From Oleispira sp963851095 (GTDB lineage: Bacteria > Pseudomonadota > Gammaproteobacteria > Pseudomonadales > Oceanobacteraceae), in the NCBI GenBank assembly GCA_963851095.1, contig CAWKOX010000025.1, forward strand, positions 62,001 through 126,000: 64,000 bases of DNA. Direction: 5' to 3'. Below, one piece after another: positions 54,821-63,692 of this stretch (position 1 is the stretch's first letter; the number at the start of each line of letters is the position of its first letter). The translations under genes were made by a program, and so were the position numbers. The notes beneath the pieces are model-generated. The model ran no database searches. It was not told the DNA's origin and saw only the letters and a list, made by a program, of their open reading frames with translations.

Positions 54821-56044
54821 TTATTGAACCATATTCTGCAATTCTAAAATTGGCAGCATGATGGCGGTTACAATCGTGGCAACAATGGCCCCCATGGTCA
54901 GTAACATAAGGGGCTCGAACATTTTAACCAAGGCTTCAATGGTTGCTTCTAAACTGGCTTGCTGCTGAGCAGACGTTCTTGTGAGCATATCGTCGAGCTC
55001 ACCACTGCTTTCGCCACTGGCAATCATATGTAGCATCATGGGTGAAAAGAATCCGGTCGCGGTCAATGCCTTGCTTAGGCTGCCGCCTTCACTAACCTGA
55101 ACCGTTGCTTCTTTTACTCCGGCCTGAATAGGTAAATTCTCAACTACTTGAGACGCTATTCGCATAGCTTCAACTAAGGGAACCCCTGAGCTGGTCAAAA
55201 TGGCTAGCGTGCTGATATATCGTGCTGTATTGGCACTTTTGGTAAAGTTCTTAATCCCTGGTGCCGTCAGTAAAAACTGATGGTATCGGTATTTGAAAGC
55301 CGGTTTACGCAAAGCGTAAAGAAAGCCTGCCCAGCTGAGTCCGCTAACAATGACAATAACTAGGCCATAGTTGGTGATTAAGTGGCTGATATCCAGCATA
55401 AGTTGGGTCAGGCCAGGTAGCTCTTGACCATTTCGTACAAATACCTCAACGATATCGGGCACGACATAGGTTAATAGCCCTACCACAATACCGATTGCAA
55501 CAATGCAGAGGATGATGGGATACATTGCGGCCAGTTTGATTTTGGTTTGTGCGGTCTGCTGTGATTCTGTGTAGTCGGCAAGTTTGTTTAGTACGCCGTC
55601 AAGATGACCTGCATGTTCGCCGGCACTGACCGTTGCGCGGTATAGATGAGGGAAAGCGCGAGGGAATTCTTTTAGTGCGTCAGCTAGCGTATGCCCTTCA
55701 AGTACTTTTGAGCGAATCGATAGCACCATGCTTTTAACAACTTGTTTTTCGCTTTGCTCTGAGACGGCTTTTAAGGCCTCGTCGATCGGCAGGCCAGCAG
55801 CAATGAGCGTAGCGAGCTGGCGTGTAATTAATGCTAGGTCAGCGGTTTTTAATGACGGACCTAAAGAAAAATTAGCAAGAAACCCACCCTTCTTTTGTTT
55901 GCCATTGTTGGTGGCTTCTACAGAGAGAGGCATCCAGCCCTTGTCACGTAGCTGTTGTCGTATTTGACGCGAGCTATCCGCTTCTAAAACCCCTTTGTGC
56001 TGTTTGCCTTTGTTGTCTAAGGCTTGGTATTCAAATGCAGCCAT
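54821..56044 (-). CDS. gspF: Type II secretion inner-membrane platform protein GspF
   Basis: 407 aa with two GspF domains and three membrane helices: LITRQLATLIAAGLPIDEALKAVSEQ, FPRAFPHLYRATVSAGEHAGHLDGVL, ILTSSGVPLVEAMRI and MIASGESSGELDDMLTR, ending in LMLLTMGAIVATIVTAIMLPIL. Confidence 0.94.
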   Translation of the reverse strand: MAAFEYQALDNKGKQHKGVLEADSSRQIRQQLRDKGWMPLSVEATNNGKQKKGGFLANFSLGPSLKTADLALITRQLATLIAAGLPIDEALKAVSEQSEKQVVKSMVLSIRSKVLEGHTLADALKEFPRAFPHLYRATVSAGEHAGHLDGVLNKLADYTESQQTAQTKIKLAAMYPIILCIVAIGIVVGLLTYVVPDIVEVFVRNGQELPGLTQLMLDISHLITNYGLVIVIVSGLSWAGFLYALRKPAFKYRYHQFLLTAPGIKNFTKSANTARYISTLAILTSSGVPLVEAMRIASQVVENLPIQAGVKEATVQVSEGGSLSKALTATGFFSPMMLHMIASGESSGELDDMLTRTSAQQQASLEATIEALVKMFEPLMLLTMGAIVATIVTAIMLPILELQNMVQ

Positions 56045-56058
56045 AATTATTCAAAAGG

Positions 56059-57573
56059 TTACCCTTTTGCCACCCTTAATAATTCTTCAATTGTGGTGGT
56101 TCCCTGCAAGACTTTACGTATACCGTCTTGATGGATTGAGGTGCTGATCTCGCGTGCATGGGCTTCTAACGCTTGCTCACCGACACGATCATGAATTAAC
56201 GACTTCATTTTTTCATCGATTGGGACGACTTCATAAATTCCCTGTCGGCCACGATAACCTAGCTGATTGCATTTTTCACAGCCTTTGGCGTGAAAAATAG
56301 TAGGTGCTTGTTGCTTATTAACACCCAATAGCTCACATTCTGCCTCATCCGCAATGCTAGCTTGCTTGCAGTCTTCGCAAAGAACCCGTACAAGTCGCTG
56401 CGCTAATACGCAGACTAAGCTTGAAGAGAGAAGAAATGGTTCAACCCCCATGTCTTGTAGGCGCGTAACAGCACCGACGGCTGTATTGGTATGCAGTGTT
56501 GATAAAACCATGTGGCCAGTAAGAGAGGCTTGAATGGCAATTTCTACCGTTTCCAAATCTCGAATTTCACCGATCATTACAACATCAGGGTCTTGACGAA
56601 GAATGGCGCGCAAGCCTTTGGCGAACGTCATTTCAACCTTGGTATTAACCTGAGTTTGACCAACACCTGGAAGGCTGTATTCGATAGGATCTTCGACCGT
56701 TAGAATGTTACGACTAGCATCGTTCAGCTCACTAAGCGAGGCATAGAGTGTGGTTGTTTTACCCGAACCTGTAGGCCCTGTTACCAAGATAATGCCGTGA
56801 GGTTTTTGGATTGCTGACAGTAGGTTGCTGAGGTCGGAGGTCTCCATTGCCAGCTGGCGTACATTCAAGCGCCCTGCTTGCTTATCTAGCAAGCGCATTA
56901 CAATACGTTCGCCGTGATTCGATGGCATGGTCGATACACGCACATCAACTTCTCGTCCACCGATACGTAAAGATATTCGACCATCTTGAGGAACGCGTTT
57001 TTCGGCGATATCCAGCTTAGCCATTACCTTGATGCGAGAAATAAGCAACGGCGCTAGTGCACGCTTTGGCTGTACGACTTCGCGCAGAACGCCATCAACT
57101 CGAAAGCGAACTAATAAGCGTTTCTCGTACGTTTCGATGTGAATATCCGAAGCGCTGTCTTTAACGGCTTCCGTTAACAATGCATTAATTAGGCGAATAA
57201 TCGGTGCATCATCTTCTTGTTCTAATAGGTCTTCGGTCTCTGGGACTGAGTCCGCAAGGCTGGCAAGGTCCATTTCGTCGCCTAGACCTTCAACCATGCC
57301 CATGGCTTCAGAGGAGTCTGTTTGGTAAACCTGTCCTAAGATTCGTTCAAAATCGTCATTGCTGGCGACTTCTAGGGTAAAAGCACTGCCAAGAAAGCGC
57401 TGAACTTCCAGCAACACGTGGGGTTGCAGCCCTTCTTTGTGAGCAGCAACAAAACCAGTAGGTCGCTTATCTAGAACAATGCCAAAGCGCTTAGCGAAGG
57501 AAAACGGTAAGCGTGGGATCGTTAGGCTTTGCTGTACGGATACAGTTTGCTCTGGCATTACATTGTCGGTCAT
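56059..57573 (-). CDS. gspE: Type II secretion ATPase GspE
   Basis: 504 aa. N1E-like N-domain, then the ATPase core: Walker A GPTGSGKTTTLYASL, Asp box, Walker B DPDVVMIGEIRDLETVEIAIQASLTGH, His box, and a zinc tetracysteine module (CEDCKQ...CEKCNQLGYRG). Hexameric motor. Lies 15 bp upstream of gspF. The tetracysteine module is complete. Confidence 0.95.
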   Translation of the reverse strand: MTDNVMPEQTVSVQQSLTIPRLPFSFAKRFGIVLDKRPTGFVAAHKEGLQPHVLLEVQRFLGSAFTLEVASNDDFERILGQVYQTDSSEAMGMVEGLGDEMDLASLADSVPETEDLLEQEDDAPIIRLINALLTEAVKDSASDIHIETYEKRLLVRFRVDGVLREVVQPKRALAPLLISRIKVMAKLDIAEKRVPQDGRISLRIGGREVDVRVSTMPSNHGERIVMRLLDKQAGRLNVRQLAMETSDLSNLLSAIQKPHGIILVTGPTGSGKTTTLYASLSELNDASRNILTVEDPIEYSLPGVGQTQVNTKVEMTFAKGLRAILRQDPDVVMIGEIRDLETVEIAIQASLTGHMVLSTLHTNTAVGAVTRLQDMGVEPFLLSSSLVCVLAQRLVRVLCEDCKQASIADEAECELLGVNKQQAPTIFHAKGCEKCNQLGYRGRQGIYEVVPIDEKMKSLIHDRVGEQALEAHAREISTSIHQDGIRKVLQGTTTIEELLRVAKG

Positions 57574-57646
57574 ATCAGTTTCTTAACGCTGTTTTGAGAT
57601 TGTATTAATGCTTGTTGTAATTCTAATTGTTTTGAAAGCAAAACCA

Positions 57647-58975
57647 TTAATTAGTTCGCCCTATGCCAGAATATTGGAATCCATCCGCTTTCAATGTCGC
57701 AGGATCGTATTGATTGCGTCCATCAATAATCACTAGTCCCTTCATCAAACGCTTCATTGCATTGAAGTCTGGTTGGCGGAATGGCTTCCATTCAGTAACC
57801 AGAACCATTGCATCAGCATCTTTCAATGCATCATACTGGTGATCAACTAGAGTAATCATACTCTCATCAAAATTATTTTCTGAGAAGTGCGCACCCGCAT
57901 TATCCATTGCTACAGGGTCGTAAGCGCGTATCTTTGCGCCCGCTTTCAGCAGTGCTTCGATCAGTATTAAAGAAGGTGCTTGGCGTAAATCATCCGTGCC
58001 TGGTTTAAAGGCCAAGCCCCAAATGGCAATGGTTTTGTCGGCTAGGTCGTTATTAAACTGTTCGTTAAGCTTTTCGAACAAGCGCATCTTTTGTAATTCA
58101 TTACGATCATCAATCGCATGTAGGATCTTTGCTTGGTAGCCGTGCTCGGCGCCCATATTGATCAATGTTTTTACATCGTTAGGGAAAAAAGACCCGCCGT
58201 ATCCACAGCCGGGATAAATATAGGAAAAGCCGATGCGGCTATCAGCCCCCACCCCTGTTCGAACGTGTTCTATGTCGACCTTTAACTTCTCTGCCAGGTT
58301 TGCAAGTTCATTCATGAAAGAGATTTTTGTTGCCAGCATGGCGTTTGTTGCATATTTAGTAAGTTCGGCATCACGAATGCCCATGAATATAAGTTTGTCG
58401 AAGCTGCGTGAAAAAGGCTTGTATAGCTCGGTCATTAAACGCTTTGCTTTATCTGTTTCGGCGCCAATAATGATGCGGTCTGGGCGGTTGAAGTCCTCAA
58501 CTGCGGTGCCCTCTTTTAAAAACTGAGGGTTGGCGACAATATCGATAACGCAGGGTATTGAAAGCTGTTCAAGTACTCTGTTTTTGATTTTTTCTGAAGT
58601 GCCTACAGGGACGGTCGACGCTGTAATAATGATGGAATCTTGCGTAATCACCTTGGCAATGCTGTCGATCACTTGCCATAACTCGGATAAATCAGCACTG
58701 CCATCGCGAGCGCTTGGGGTATCAACCGCAATATAGAAAACTTGGCATTGTAATGAGGTTAAGGCAAAGTTATTGCTGTAGCTTAAGCGACCTGCATTCA
58801 GGTTTTCACTTAATATACTGTCAAGGCCAGGCTCGTAAAGTGGTGTTTTTCCTTGCTGAAGTTGTTTGATTGGGGCTTCGTTGATATCTAAGCATAAAAC
58901 GCCATTACCCATCTCTGCAAAGCAAGCTGCGCTGACTAATCCAACGTAGTTTGTTCCGACTACTGTAATATCCAA
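57647..58975 (-). CDS. UDP-glucose 6-dehydrogenase homologue, catalytic residues substituted (probable pseudoenzyme)
   Basis: About 442 aa from TTG 58975 (LDITVVGTNYVGLVSAACFAEMG; a GTG at 59005 would extend it). All three Ugd domains are present at normal length. The active-site motifs are changed: the catalytic-Cys motif GGSCFPKD reads GGSFFPND (Phe codon 58187-58189), NPEFLKEG reads NPQFLKEG (Gln codon 58523-58525), and KSTVPVG reads ASTVPVG (Ala codon 58619-58621). Lys and Asn of AELTKYATNAMLATK and the Asp of FPND remain. So UDP-glucose oxidation to UDP-glucuronate is unlikely as usually described. Directly upstream of gspE on the same strand. Confidence 0.88.
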   Translation of the reverse strand: MDITVVGTNYVGLVSAACFAEMGNGVLCLDINEAPIKQLQQGKTPLYEPGLDSILSENLNAGRLSYSNNFALTSLQCQVFYIAVDTPSARDGSADLSELWQVIDSIAKVITQDSIIITASTVPVGTSEKIKNRVLEQLSIPCVIDIVANPQFLKEGTAVEDFNRPDRIIIGAETDKAKRLMTELYKPFSRSFDKLIFMGIRDAELTKYATNAMLATKISFMNELANLAEKLKVDIEHVRTGVGADSRIGFSYIYPGCGYGGSFFPNDVKTLINMGAEHGYQAKILHAIDDRNELQKMRLFEKLNEQFNNDLADKTIAIWGLAFKPGTDDLRQAPSLILIEALLKAGAKIRAYDPVAMDNAGAHFSENNFDESMITLVDHQYDALKDADAMVLVTEWKPFRQPDFNAMKRLMKGLVIIDGRNQYDPATLKADGFQYSGIGRTN

Positions 58976-59118
58976 AATGCTTCTTTCCCTATTCGATAAC
59001 CGCACAGTGTAACGCTAATAATATCTGTGCATTAAAACATGTGTTTAAACTACCTTAACTGAAAAAAATCACAAGCGTAAACCCGCTATTTATGGGAGAT
59101 CTGAGAGGAATTTTTGGC

Positions 59119-59150
59119 AAAAAAAAGCCCAGCGGAGCTGGGCTTTTTTG
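59119..59150 (-). terminator. Intrinsic terminator after etfA
   Basis: Perfect 8-bp stem AGCCCAGC (59126-59133) GGA GCTGGGCT (59137-59144), with A8 on the left and T6 on the right, so it ends minus-strand etfBA transcripts with a U-run; it could work for both strands. Confidence 0.92.
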
Positions 59151-59171
59151 AGTTGATTATACTTTAAGCAA

Positions 59172-60101
59172 TTAAAGTAATTTTTCCAACTCAGGAACCG
59201 CGTCAAACAAGTCAGCAACTAAACCGTAGTCAGCAACTTGGAAGATTGGCGCTTCTTCGTCTTTGTTGATCGCAACGATCACTTTAGACTCTTTCATACC
59301 AGCCAAATGCTGAATCGCACCTGAAATACCAACAGCAATGTACAAAGAAGGTGCAACGATCTTACCCGTTTGGCCAACTTGCATGTCGTTTGGTACGAAG
59401 CCAGCATCAACAGCAGCTCGAGATGCACCAACAGCAGCGCCGATTTTATCAGCAACCTTGTATAGGATCTCAAAGTTATCGCCGTTACCCATACCACGAC
59501 CACCAGAGATAACGATCTCAGCAGCAGCAAGGTCAGGACGGTCAGATTTTGCAAGTTCTTCGCTAACGAAAGCAGAGATTGCAGATTCTTTAACGATTGC
59601 CGTTGCTTCAACAGCAGCAGAACCACCTTCAGCAGAAACAGGATCAAAACCAGTACCACGTACTGTGATCACTTTAACGCTATCAGAGCTTTGAACTGTA
59701 GCGATTGCGTTACCCGCATAGATTGGGCGTACAAACGTATCAGCGCTTTCAACAGCAACGATATCAGAGATCATATTCACATCAAGCAATGCAGCTGTGC
59801 GAGGCATGAAGTCTTTACCTGTTGTTGATGCAGCAGCAAGGATGTGGCTATAGCCAGCACCCAGCTCAGCAACTAGGTCGCCCATAGACTCAGCGATCTG
59901 GTATTTGTAGGCAGCGTTGTCAGCAACAACAACCTTGCTAACACCCTCAATTTTTGCAGCAGCATCAGCAACTGCGCCACACGCTTCGCCAGCTACTAAT
60001 ACTTCGATGTCGCCACCGATTTGTTTAGCAGCAGCAACAACGTTTAGAGTCGCAGCATTTAACGCAGCGTTATCATGTTCAGCGATTACTAAAATAGTCA
60101 T
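59172..60101 (-). CDS. etfA: Electron transfer flavoprotein alpha subunit
   Basis: 309 aa. Alanine-rich N-domain and the FAD-binding C-domain signature IVISGGRGMGNGDNFEIL, VGASRAAVDAGFVPNDMQVGQTGKIVAPSLYIAVGISGAIQHLAGM. Takes electrons from acyl-CoA dehydrogenases with EtfB. The start abuts the etfB stop. Confidence 0.96.
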   Translation of the reverse strand: MTILVIAEHDNAALNAATLNVVAAAKQIGGDIEVLVAGEACGAVADAAAKIEGVSKVVVADNAAYKYQIAESMGDLVAELGAGYSHILAAASTTGKDFMPRTAALLDVNMISDIVAVESADTFVRPIYAGNAIATVQSSDSVKVITVRGTGFDPVSAEGGSAAVEATAIVKESAISAFVSEELAKSDRPDLAAAEIVISGGRGMGNGDNFEILYKVADKIGAAVGASRAAVDAGFVPNDMQVGQTGKIVAPSLYIAVGISGAIQHLAGMKESKVIVAINKDEEAPIFQVADYGLVADLFDAVPELEKLL

Positions 60102-60850
60102 TACAATACCTTCGCTTCGTTTTTCAGTTTCTCAACAAGCTCAGCAACGTCAGCAACCTTGATGCCAGCAGAACGCTCAGCAGGAGGAGTTACTTTAACT
60201 ACCGTTTGAGTGCTCTTGATTTCAACGCCTAGATCAGCAGGAGATACAGTTTCAAGAGGCTTACGCTTAGCTTTCATGATGTTTGGAAGAGAAGCGTAAC
60301 GAGGTTCGTTCAAACGTAGGTCAGTTGTTACGATGGCTGGAAGGCTTAAGCCTACAGTACGTAAACCAGCGTCTACTTCACGAGTAACGTTAACTTTATC
60401 GCCATCAACAACAACTTCAGAAGCAAACGTGCCCTGAGGTAAACCTGTCAATGCGCCAAGCATCTGACCTGTTTGGTTGTTATCACTGTCGATTGATTGC
60501 TTACCAAGAACAACAAGCTGAGGCTGTTCTTTTTCAACAACGGCTTTTAGCAACTTAGCAACAGTAAGAGATTCTAACTTCTCGTCGGTTTCAATTAAGA
60601 TTCCGCGATCTGCGCCAAGCGCTAAAGAAGTACGAATTTGCTCTTGGGCAACTTTAGGACCGATAGATACTACTACGATCTCAGTAGCTACGCCCTTTTC
60701 TTTTAAACGAACCGCTTCTTCTACAGCGATTTCACAGAAAGGGTTCATAGCCATTTTGACGTTATTTAGATCAACATCAGAATTATCAGGCTTAACACGT
60801 ACTTTGACGTTGTAGTCAATTACGCGCTTTACAGCAACAAGAACCTTCAT
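60101..60850 (-). CDS. etfB: Electron transfer flavoprotein beta subunit
   Basis: 249 aa. KVLVAVKRVIDYNVKVRVKPD, MNPFCEIAVEEAVRLKE and the beta-ETF signature VTREVDAGLRTVGLSLPAIVTTDLRLNEPRYASLPNIMKAKRK. GGAGA ribosome-binding site upstream. AMP-binding, pairs with EtfA. Confidence 0.96.
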   Translation of the reverse strand: MKVLVAVKRVIDYNVKVRVKPDNSDVDLNNVKMAMNPFCEIAVEEAVRLKEKGVATEIVVVSIGPKVAQEQIRTSLALGADRGILIETDEKLESLTVAKLLKAVVEKEQPQLVVLGKQSIDSDNNQTGQMLGALTGLPQGTFASEVVVDGDKVNVTREVDAGLRTVGLSLPAIVTTDLRLNEPRYASLPNIMKAKRKPLETVSPADLGVEIKSTQTVVKVTPPAERSAGIKVADVAELVEKLKNEAKVL

Positions 60851-61186
60851 AGATTCTCCGTATTCGTCTAGTGAATGATTGAAGAGAGCCTCTCATTGGA
60901 TCTAAAAACTGCCAATGACTCTCTCCCAGCGCGCAATATTATTCGTATCTTTCGGCCTAAGGTCAATAGAAACTATTCAGGTAATGAGAATTCCTATTAT
61001 TTAAAGCGCTTTTTTAGCCAGAAATTGTCCAGAAAGGGTGAAAAATCAATAAATTAGCGCCAAAAGCTAGGTATATAGAATGCACAGACGTATAATATCG
61101 GCCTTTATTTAGAACGCTATAATAAATCGCTAGTATTATTAGCAACTGTAATTAGCTCCCAGCTTATTTTTCGAGGAGATCACAAT
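60851..61186. promoter_or_regulatory. 336-bp divergent promoter region between etfB and etfD
   Basis: No gene. An imperfect dyad lies at about 60884-60926 (GAGAGCCTCTCATTGG and CCAATGACTCTCTC), just upstream of etfB, a candidate operator. The etfD ribosome-binding site GAGGAG is at 61173-61178. No convincing -10/-35 found. Confidence 0.4.
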
Positions 61187-62830
61187 ATGCAACGTGAATC
61201 GATGGAATATGATGTCGTTATTGTTGGTGGAGGCCCATCTGGTCTGTCTACTGCAATTCGTCTAATGCAATTGGCACAAGAAAACGAACAAGAACTGACC
61301 GTATGTTTGGTTGAAAAAGGTTCTGAAGTCGGCGCGCACATTTTATCCGGTGCGGTAATTGAAGATCGTGCTTTAGTTGAGCTGTTCCCTACTTATAAAG
61401 AAATGGGCGCACCACTAAATACTGAAGTTCTTAAAGATGAAGTTCACATCTTAACCAGTGCGACTGGCGGAATTAAAACCCCTAACTGGGCAATTCCTAA
61501 ACCAATGCACAACGACGGCAACTACGTTGTTAGTCTTGGTAATGTTGTTCGCTGGTTGGGCGAACAAGCTGAAGCGCTAGGCGTTGAAATCTACCCAGGC
61601 TTCGCAGCAGCTGAATACATTGTTGAAGATGGTGCGGTTAAAGGCATCATTACTGGCGATATGGGGGTTGGTGAAAACGGCGAACATACCGACATGTACA
61701 TGCAAGGTATGGAACTTCGTGGTAAATATACGGTTTTCGCTGAAGGTTGTCGTGGACACCTTGGTAAAGCATTGATCTCTGAGTTCAAATTGGACGAAGG
61801 TAAAGATCCTCAGCATTACGGGATTGGTATTAAAGAATTATGGGACATTCCTGCTGAACAACACCAAGAAGGGTTGGTTGTTCACGGCGCAGGCTGGCCT
61901 TTGACGGAGTCTGATTCTTCCGGTGGATTCTTCTTATACCACGCAGAGAATAATCAGGTTGTTTGTGGTTTGATTACCGATTTATCTTACTCTAACCCAC
62001 ACGTTAGCCCGTTTGATGAATTCCAGCGCTTAAAGCATCACCCAGTTCTAGCTAAGCACCTTACTGGTGGTAAACGCGTATCTTACGGTGCTCGTGCCAT
62101 TGCTAAGGGTGGCTTAAACTGCCTTCCTAAAATGACCTTCCCTGGTGGCTTGGTTGTGGGTTGCGATGCGGGTACTTTGAACTTCGCTAAGATCAAGGGC
62201 ACTCACACAGCAATGAAAAGCGGCATGATTGCAGCTGAAGAAATTGTTAAAGCGATTAAGTCTGAGCGTCAGCATGACGAAATCACTGAGTTCACTGCGG
62301 CATTTGAATCTTCTTGGGTTTATGAAGAGCTTGAGGGCAGCCGTAACTTCGGCCCTGCAATGCATAAGTTTGGCATGTACCTAGGTGCTGCTTTCAACTT
62401 CATCGACCAGAACCTGTTCAAGATTCCGGTAAGCTTGCACGATACGACGCCAGATCACGCAACGCTGAAGCCTGCTTCAGAATGCAAGAAAATCGACTAC
62501 CCTAAGCCGGATGGTGTATTGAGTTTCGCTAAGCTTGACTCTGTATTTATTGGCAACGTAAACCATGCTGAAAATCAGCCGTGTCACTTACGTCTTAAAG
62601 ACGTGACGATTCCTCTAGGCTCAAACCTTGAGAAATTCGATGAGCCAGCTCAACGCTACTGCCCTGCTGGTGTTTATGAGATCGTTGAAGAAGAAAGTGG
62701 CGATAAGCGCTTCCAGATCAACTCTCAAAACTGCGTACACTGTAAAACTTGCGATATTAAAGACCCTGCACAAAACATCACCTGGGTAACTCCAGAGGGT
62801 GCTGGTGGTCCAAACTATCCTAATATGTAA
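61187..62830 (+). CDS. etfD: Electron transfer flavoprotein-ubiquinone oxidoreductase
   Basis: 547 aa. FAD motif VVIVGGGPSGLSTAIRL, GSEVGAHILSGAVIEDRAL, the ubiquinone/FAD region, and a C-terminal 4Fe-4S cluster motif CPAGVYEIVEEESG...NCVHCKTCDIKDP ending GGPNYPNM. Passes electrons from ETF to ubiquinone at the inner membrane. Divergent from its partner etfBA genes. Confidence 0.96.
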   Translation: MQRESMEYDVVIVGGGPSGLSTAIRLMQLAQENEQELTVCLVEKGSEVGAHILSGAVIEDRALVELFPTYKEMGAPLNTEVLKDEVHILTSATGGIKTPNWAIPKPMHNDGNYVVSLGNVVRWLGEQAEALGVEIYPGFAAAEYIVEDGAVKGIITGDMGVGENGEHTDMYMQGMELRGKYTVFAEGCRGHLGKALISEFKLDEGKDPQHYGIGIKELWDIPAEQHQEGLVVHGAGWPLTESDSSGGFFLYHAENNQVVCGLITDLSYSNPHVSPFDEFQRLKHHPVLAKHLTGGKRVSYGARAIAKGGLNCLPKMTFPGGLVVGCDAGTLNFAKIKGTHTAMKSGMIAAEEIVKAIKSERQHDEITEFTAAFESSWVYEELEGSRNFGPAMHKFGMYLGAAFNFIDQNLFKIPVSLHDTTPDHATLKPASECKKIDYPKPDGVLSFAKLDSVFIGNVNHAENQPCHLRLKDVTIPLGSNLEKFDEPAQRYCPAGVYEIVEEESGDKRFQINSQNCVHCKTCDIKDPAQNITWVTPEGAGGPNYPNM

Positions 62831-62865
62831 GATCTTCTAATAATTTAGAAGGTTGAATGTATTAT

Positions 62866-62893
62866 AAAAAAGCGGCTTCGGTCGCTTTTTTTG
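62866..62893 (+). terminator. Intrinsic terminator after etfD
   Basis: AAAAAGCGGC-TTCG-GTCGCTTTTT with a TTCG tetraloop and T7 (62866-62893). A small AT-rich stem-loop (CTTCTAA/TTAGAAG) precedes it. Confidence 0.9.
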
Positions 62894-62947
62894 TGTCTGT
62901 AATTTGTTTAAGAGCGACTAATCACAGGGCGCACAGAGGAAAGGATA

Positions 62948-63000
62948 GATGATTTACCACGGAGTGCACGAAGGCGCTTCGCTACACAAAGAAAGATAGG
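62948..63000. repeat. Half-copy of the ACCACGGAG dispersed repeat
   Basis: GATGATTTACCACGGAG (62948-62964) followed by TGCACGAAGGCGCTTCG. Resembles the left end of the element at 37751-37899. Contains a small GAAG-GCG-CTTC hairpin. Confidence 0.5.
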
Positions 63001-63075
63001 CTTTGACGGTTGATATATTAAGAGCTATATTCTATTTTGGTTATATTGATTTTTGACTATATTTTAGGGATTATC

Positions 63076-63663
63076 ATGAAAAAAATTCTAGCTTCATCCG
63101 CTTTAGCGCTCTGCCTTCAAAGCCTTTCACCTGTGCTTTATGCAGACCAGATGAGTGCGGCCGAAAAGCAGGGATTAGTAAAGGATGCCAAGACCCAAAT
63201 AATGTCACTGGCCGGTGCGCTAACCGCGACTCTTAAGCAAGGCATTAAGACTGATGGCCACGCTGCTTCGGTGAAACTGTGCAACTTACAGGCACCTGCC
63301 ATCACTAAAGCATCTTCTATTGAGGGCGGAGCTACCGAATGGACAGTGAGTCGTACATCACTAAAGCTACGCAGCCCTGCTAATGTGCCTGAAGGCTGGG
63401 TTGAACAGATCATGAAAGATTTTGAACAAAGAAAGGCGAATGGCGAGCCAGCAGAAAACATTGCCCATACCGAAGTGCGTGACGGTAAGTTTTACCTAGT
63501 GAAAGCAATCCCAACAAAGGCAGACTGCTTAGCATGTCACGGCAGCAATGTTGCTGAAGACGTAAAGTCAAAGCTTGCTAACTTGTATCCTAATGATAAA
63601 GCAACGGGCTTTAATGTCGGTGATATTCGCGGAGTCTTTGTCGCCTCTAAAGAACTTAAATAG
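63076..63663 (+). CDS. DUF3365 (Tll0287-like) heme-binding periplasmic protein
   Basis: About 195 aa. Signal peptide MKKILASSALALCLQSLSPV ending before ADQ. The mature part matches DUF3365 (WTVSRTSLKLRSPANVPEGW, LVKAIPTKADCLACHGSNV) with a CxxCH heme c motif (CLACH). Start at 63076 has AGGGA upstream; the longer frame from 63037 is less likely. A possible redox or gas sensor. Confidence 0.85.
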   Translation: MKKILASSALALCLQSLSPVLYADQMSAAEKQGLVKDAKTQIMSLAGALTATLKQGIKTDGHAASVKLCNLQAPAITKASSIEGGATEWTVSRTSLKLRSPANVPEGWVEQIMKDFEQRKANGEPAENIAHTEVRDGKFYLVKAIPTKADCLACHGSNVAEDVKSKLANLYPNDKATGFNVGDIRGVFVASKELK

Positions 63664-63692
63664 CGTCTCTTTTAAGCAAACGCTATTTGGGG

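Noticed and set aside
60875..61057. 60-aa plus-strand frame between etfB and etfD
   Set aside because: No ribosome-binding site, no family similarity, and it covers the likely divergent promoter region.
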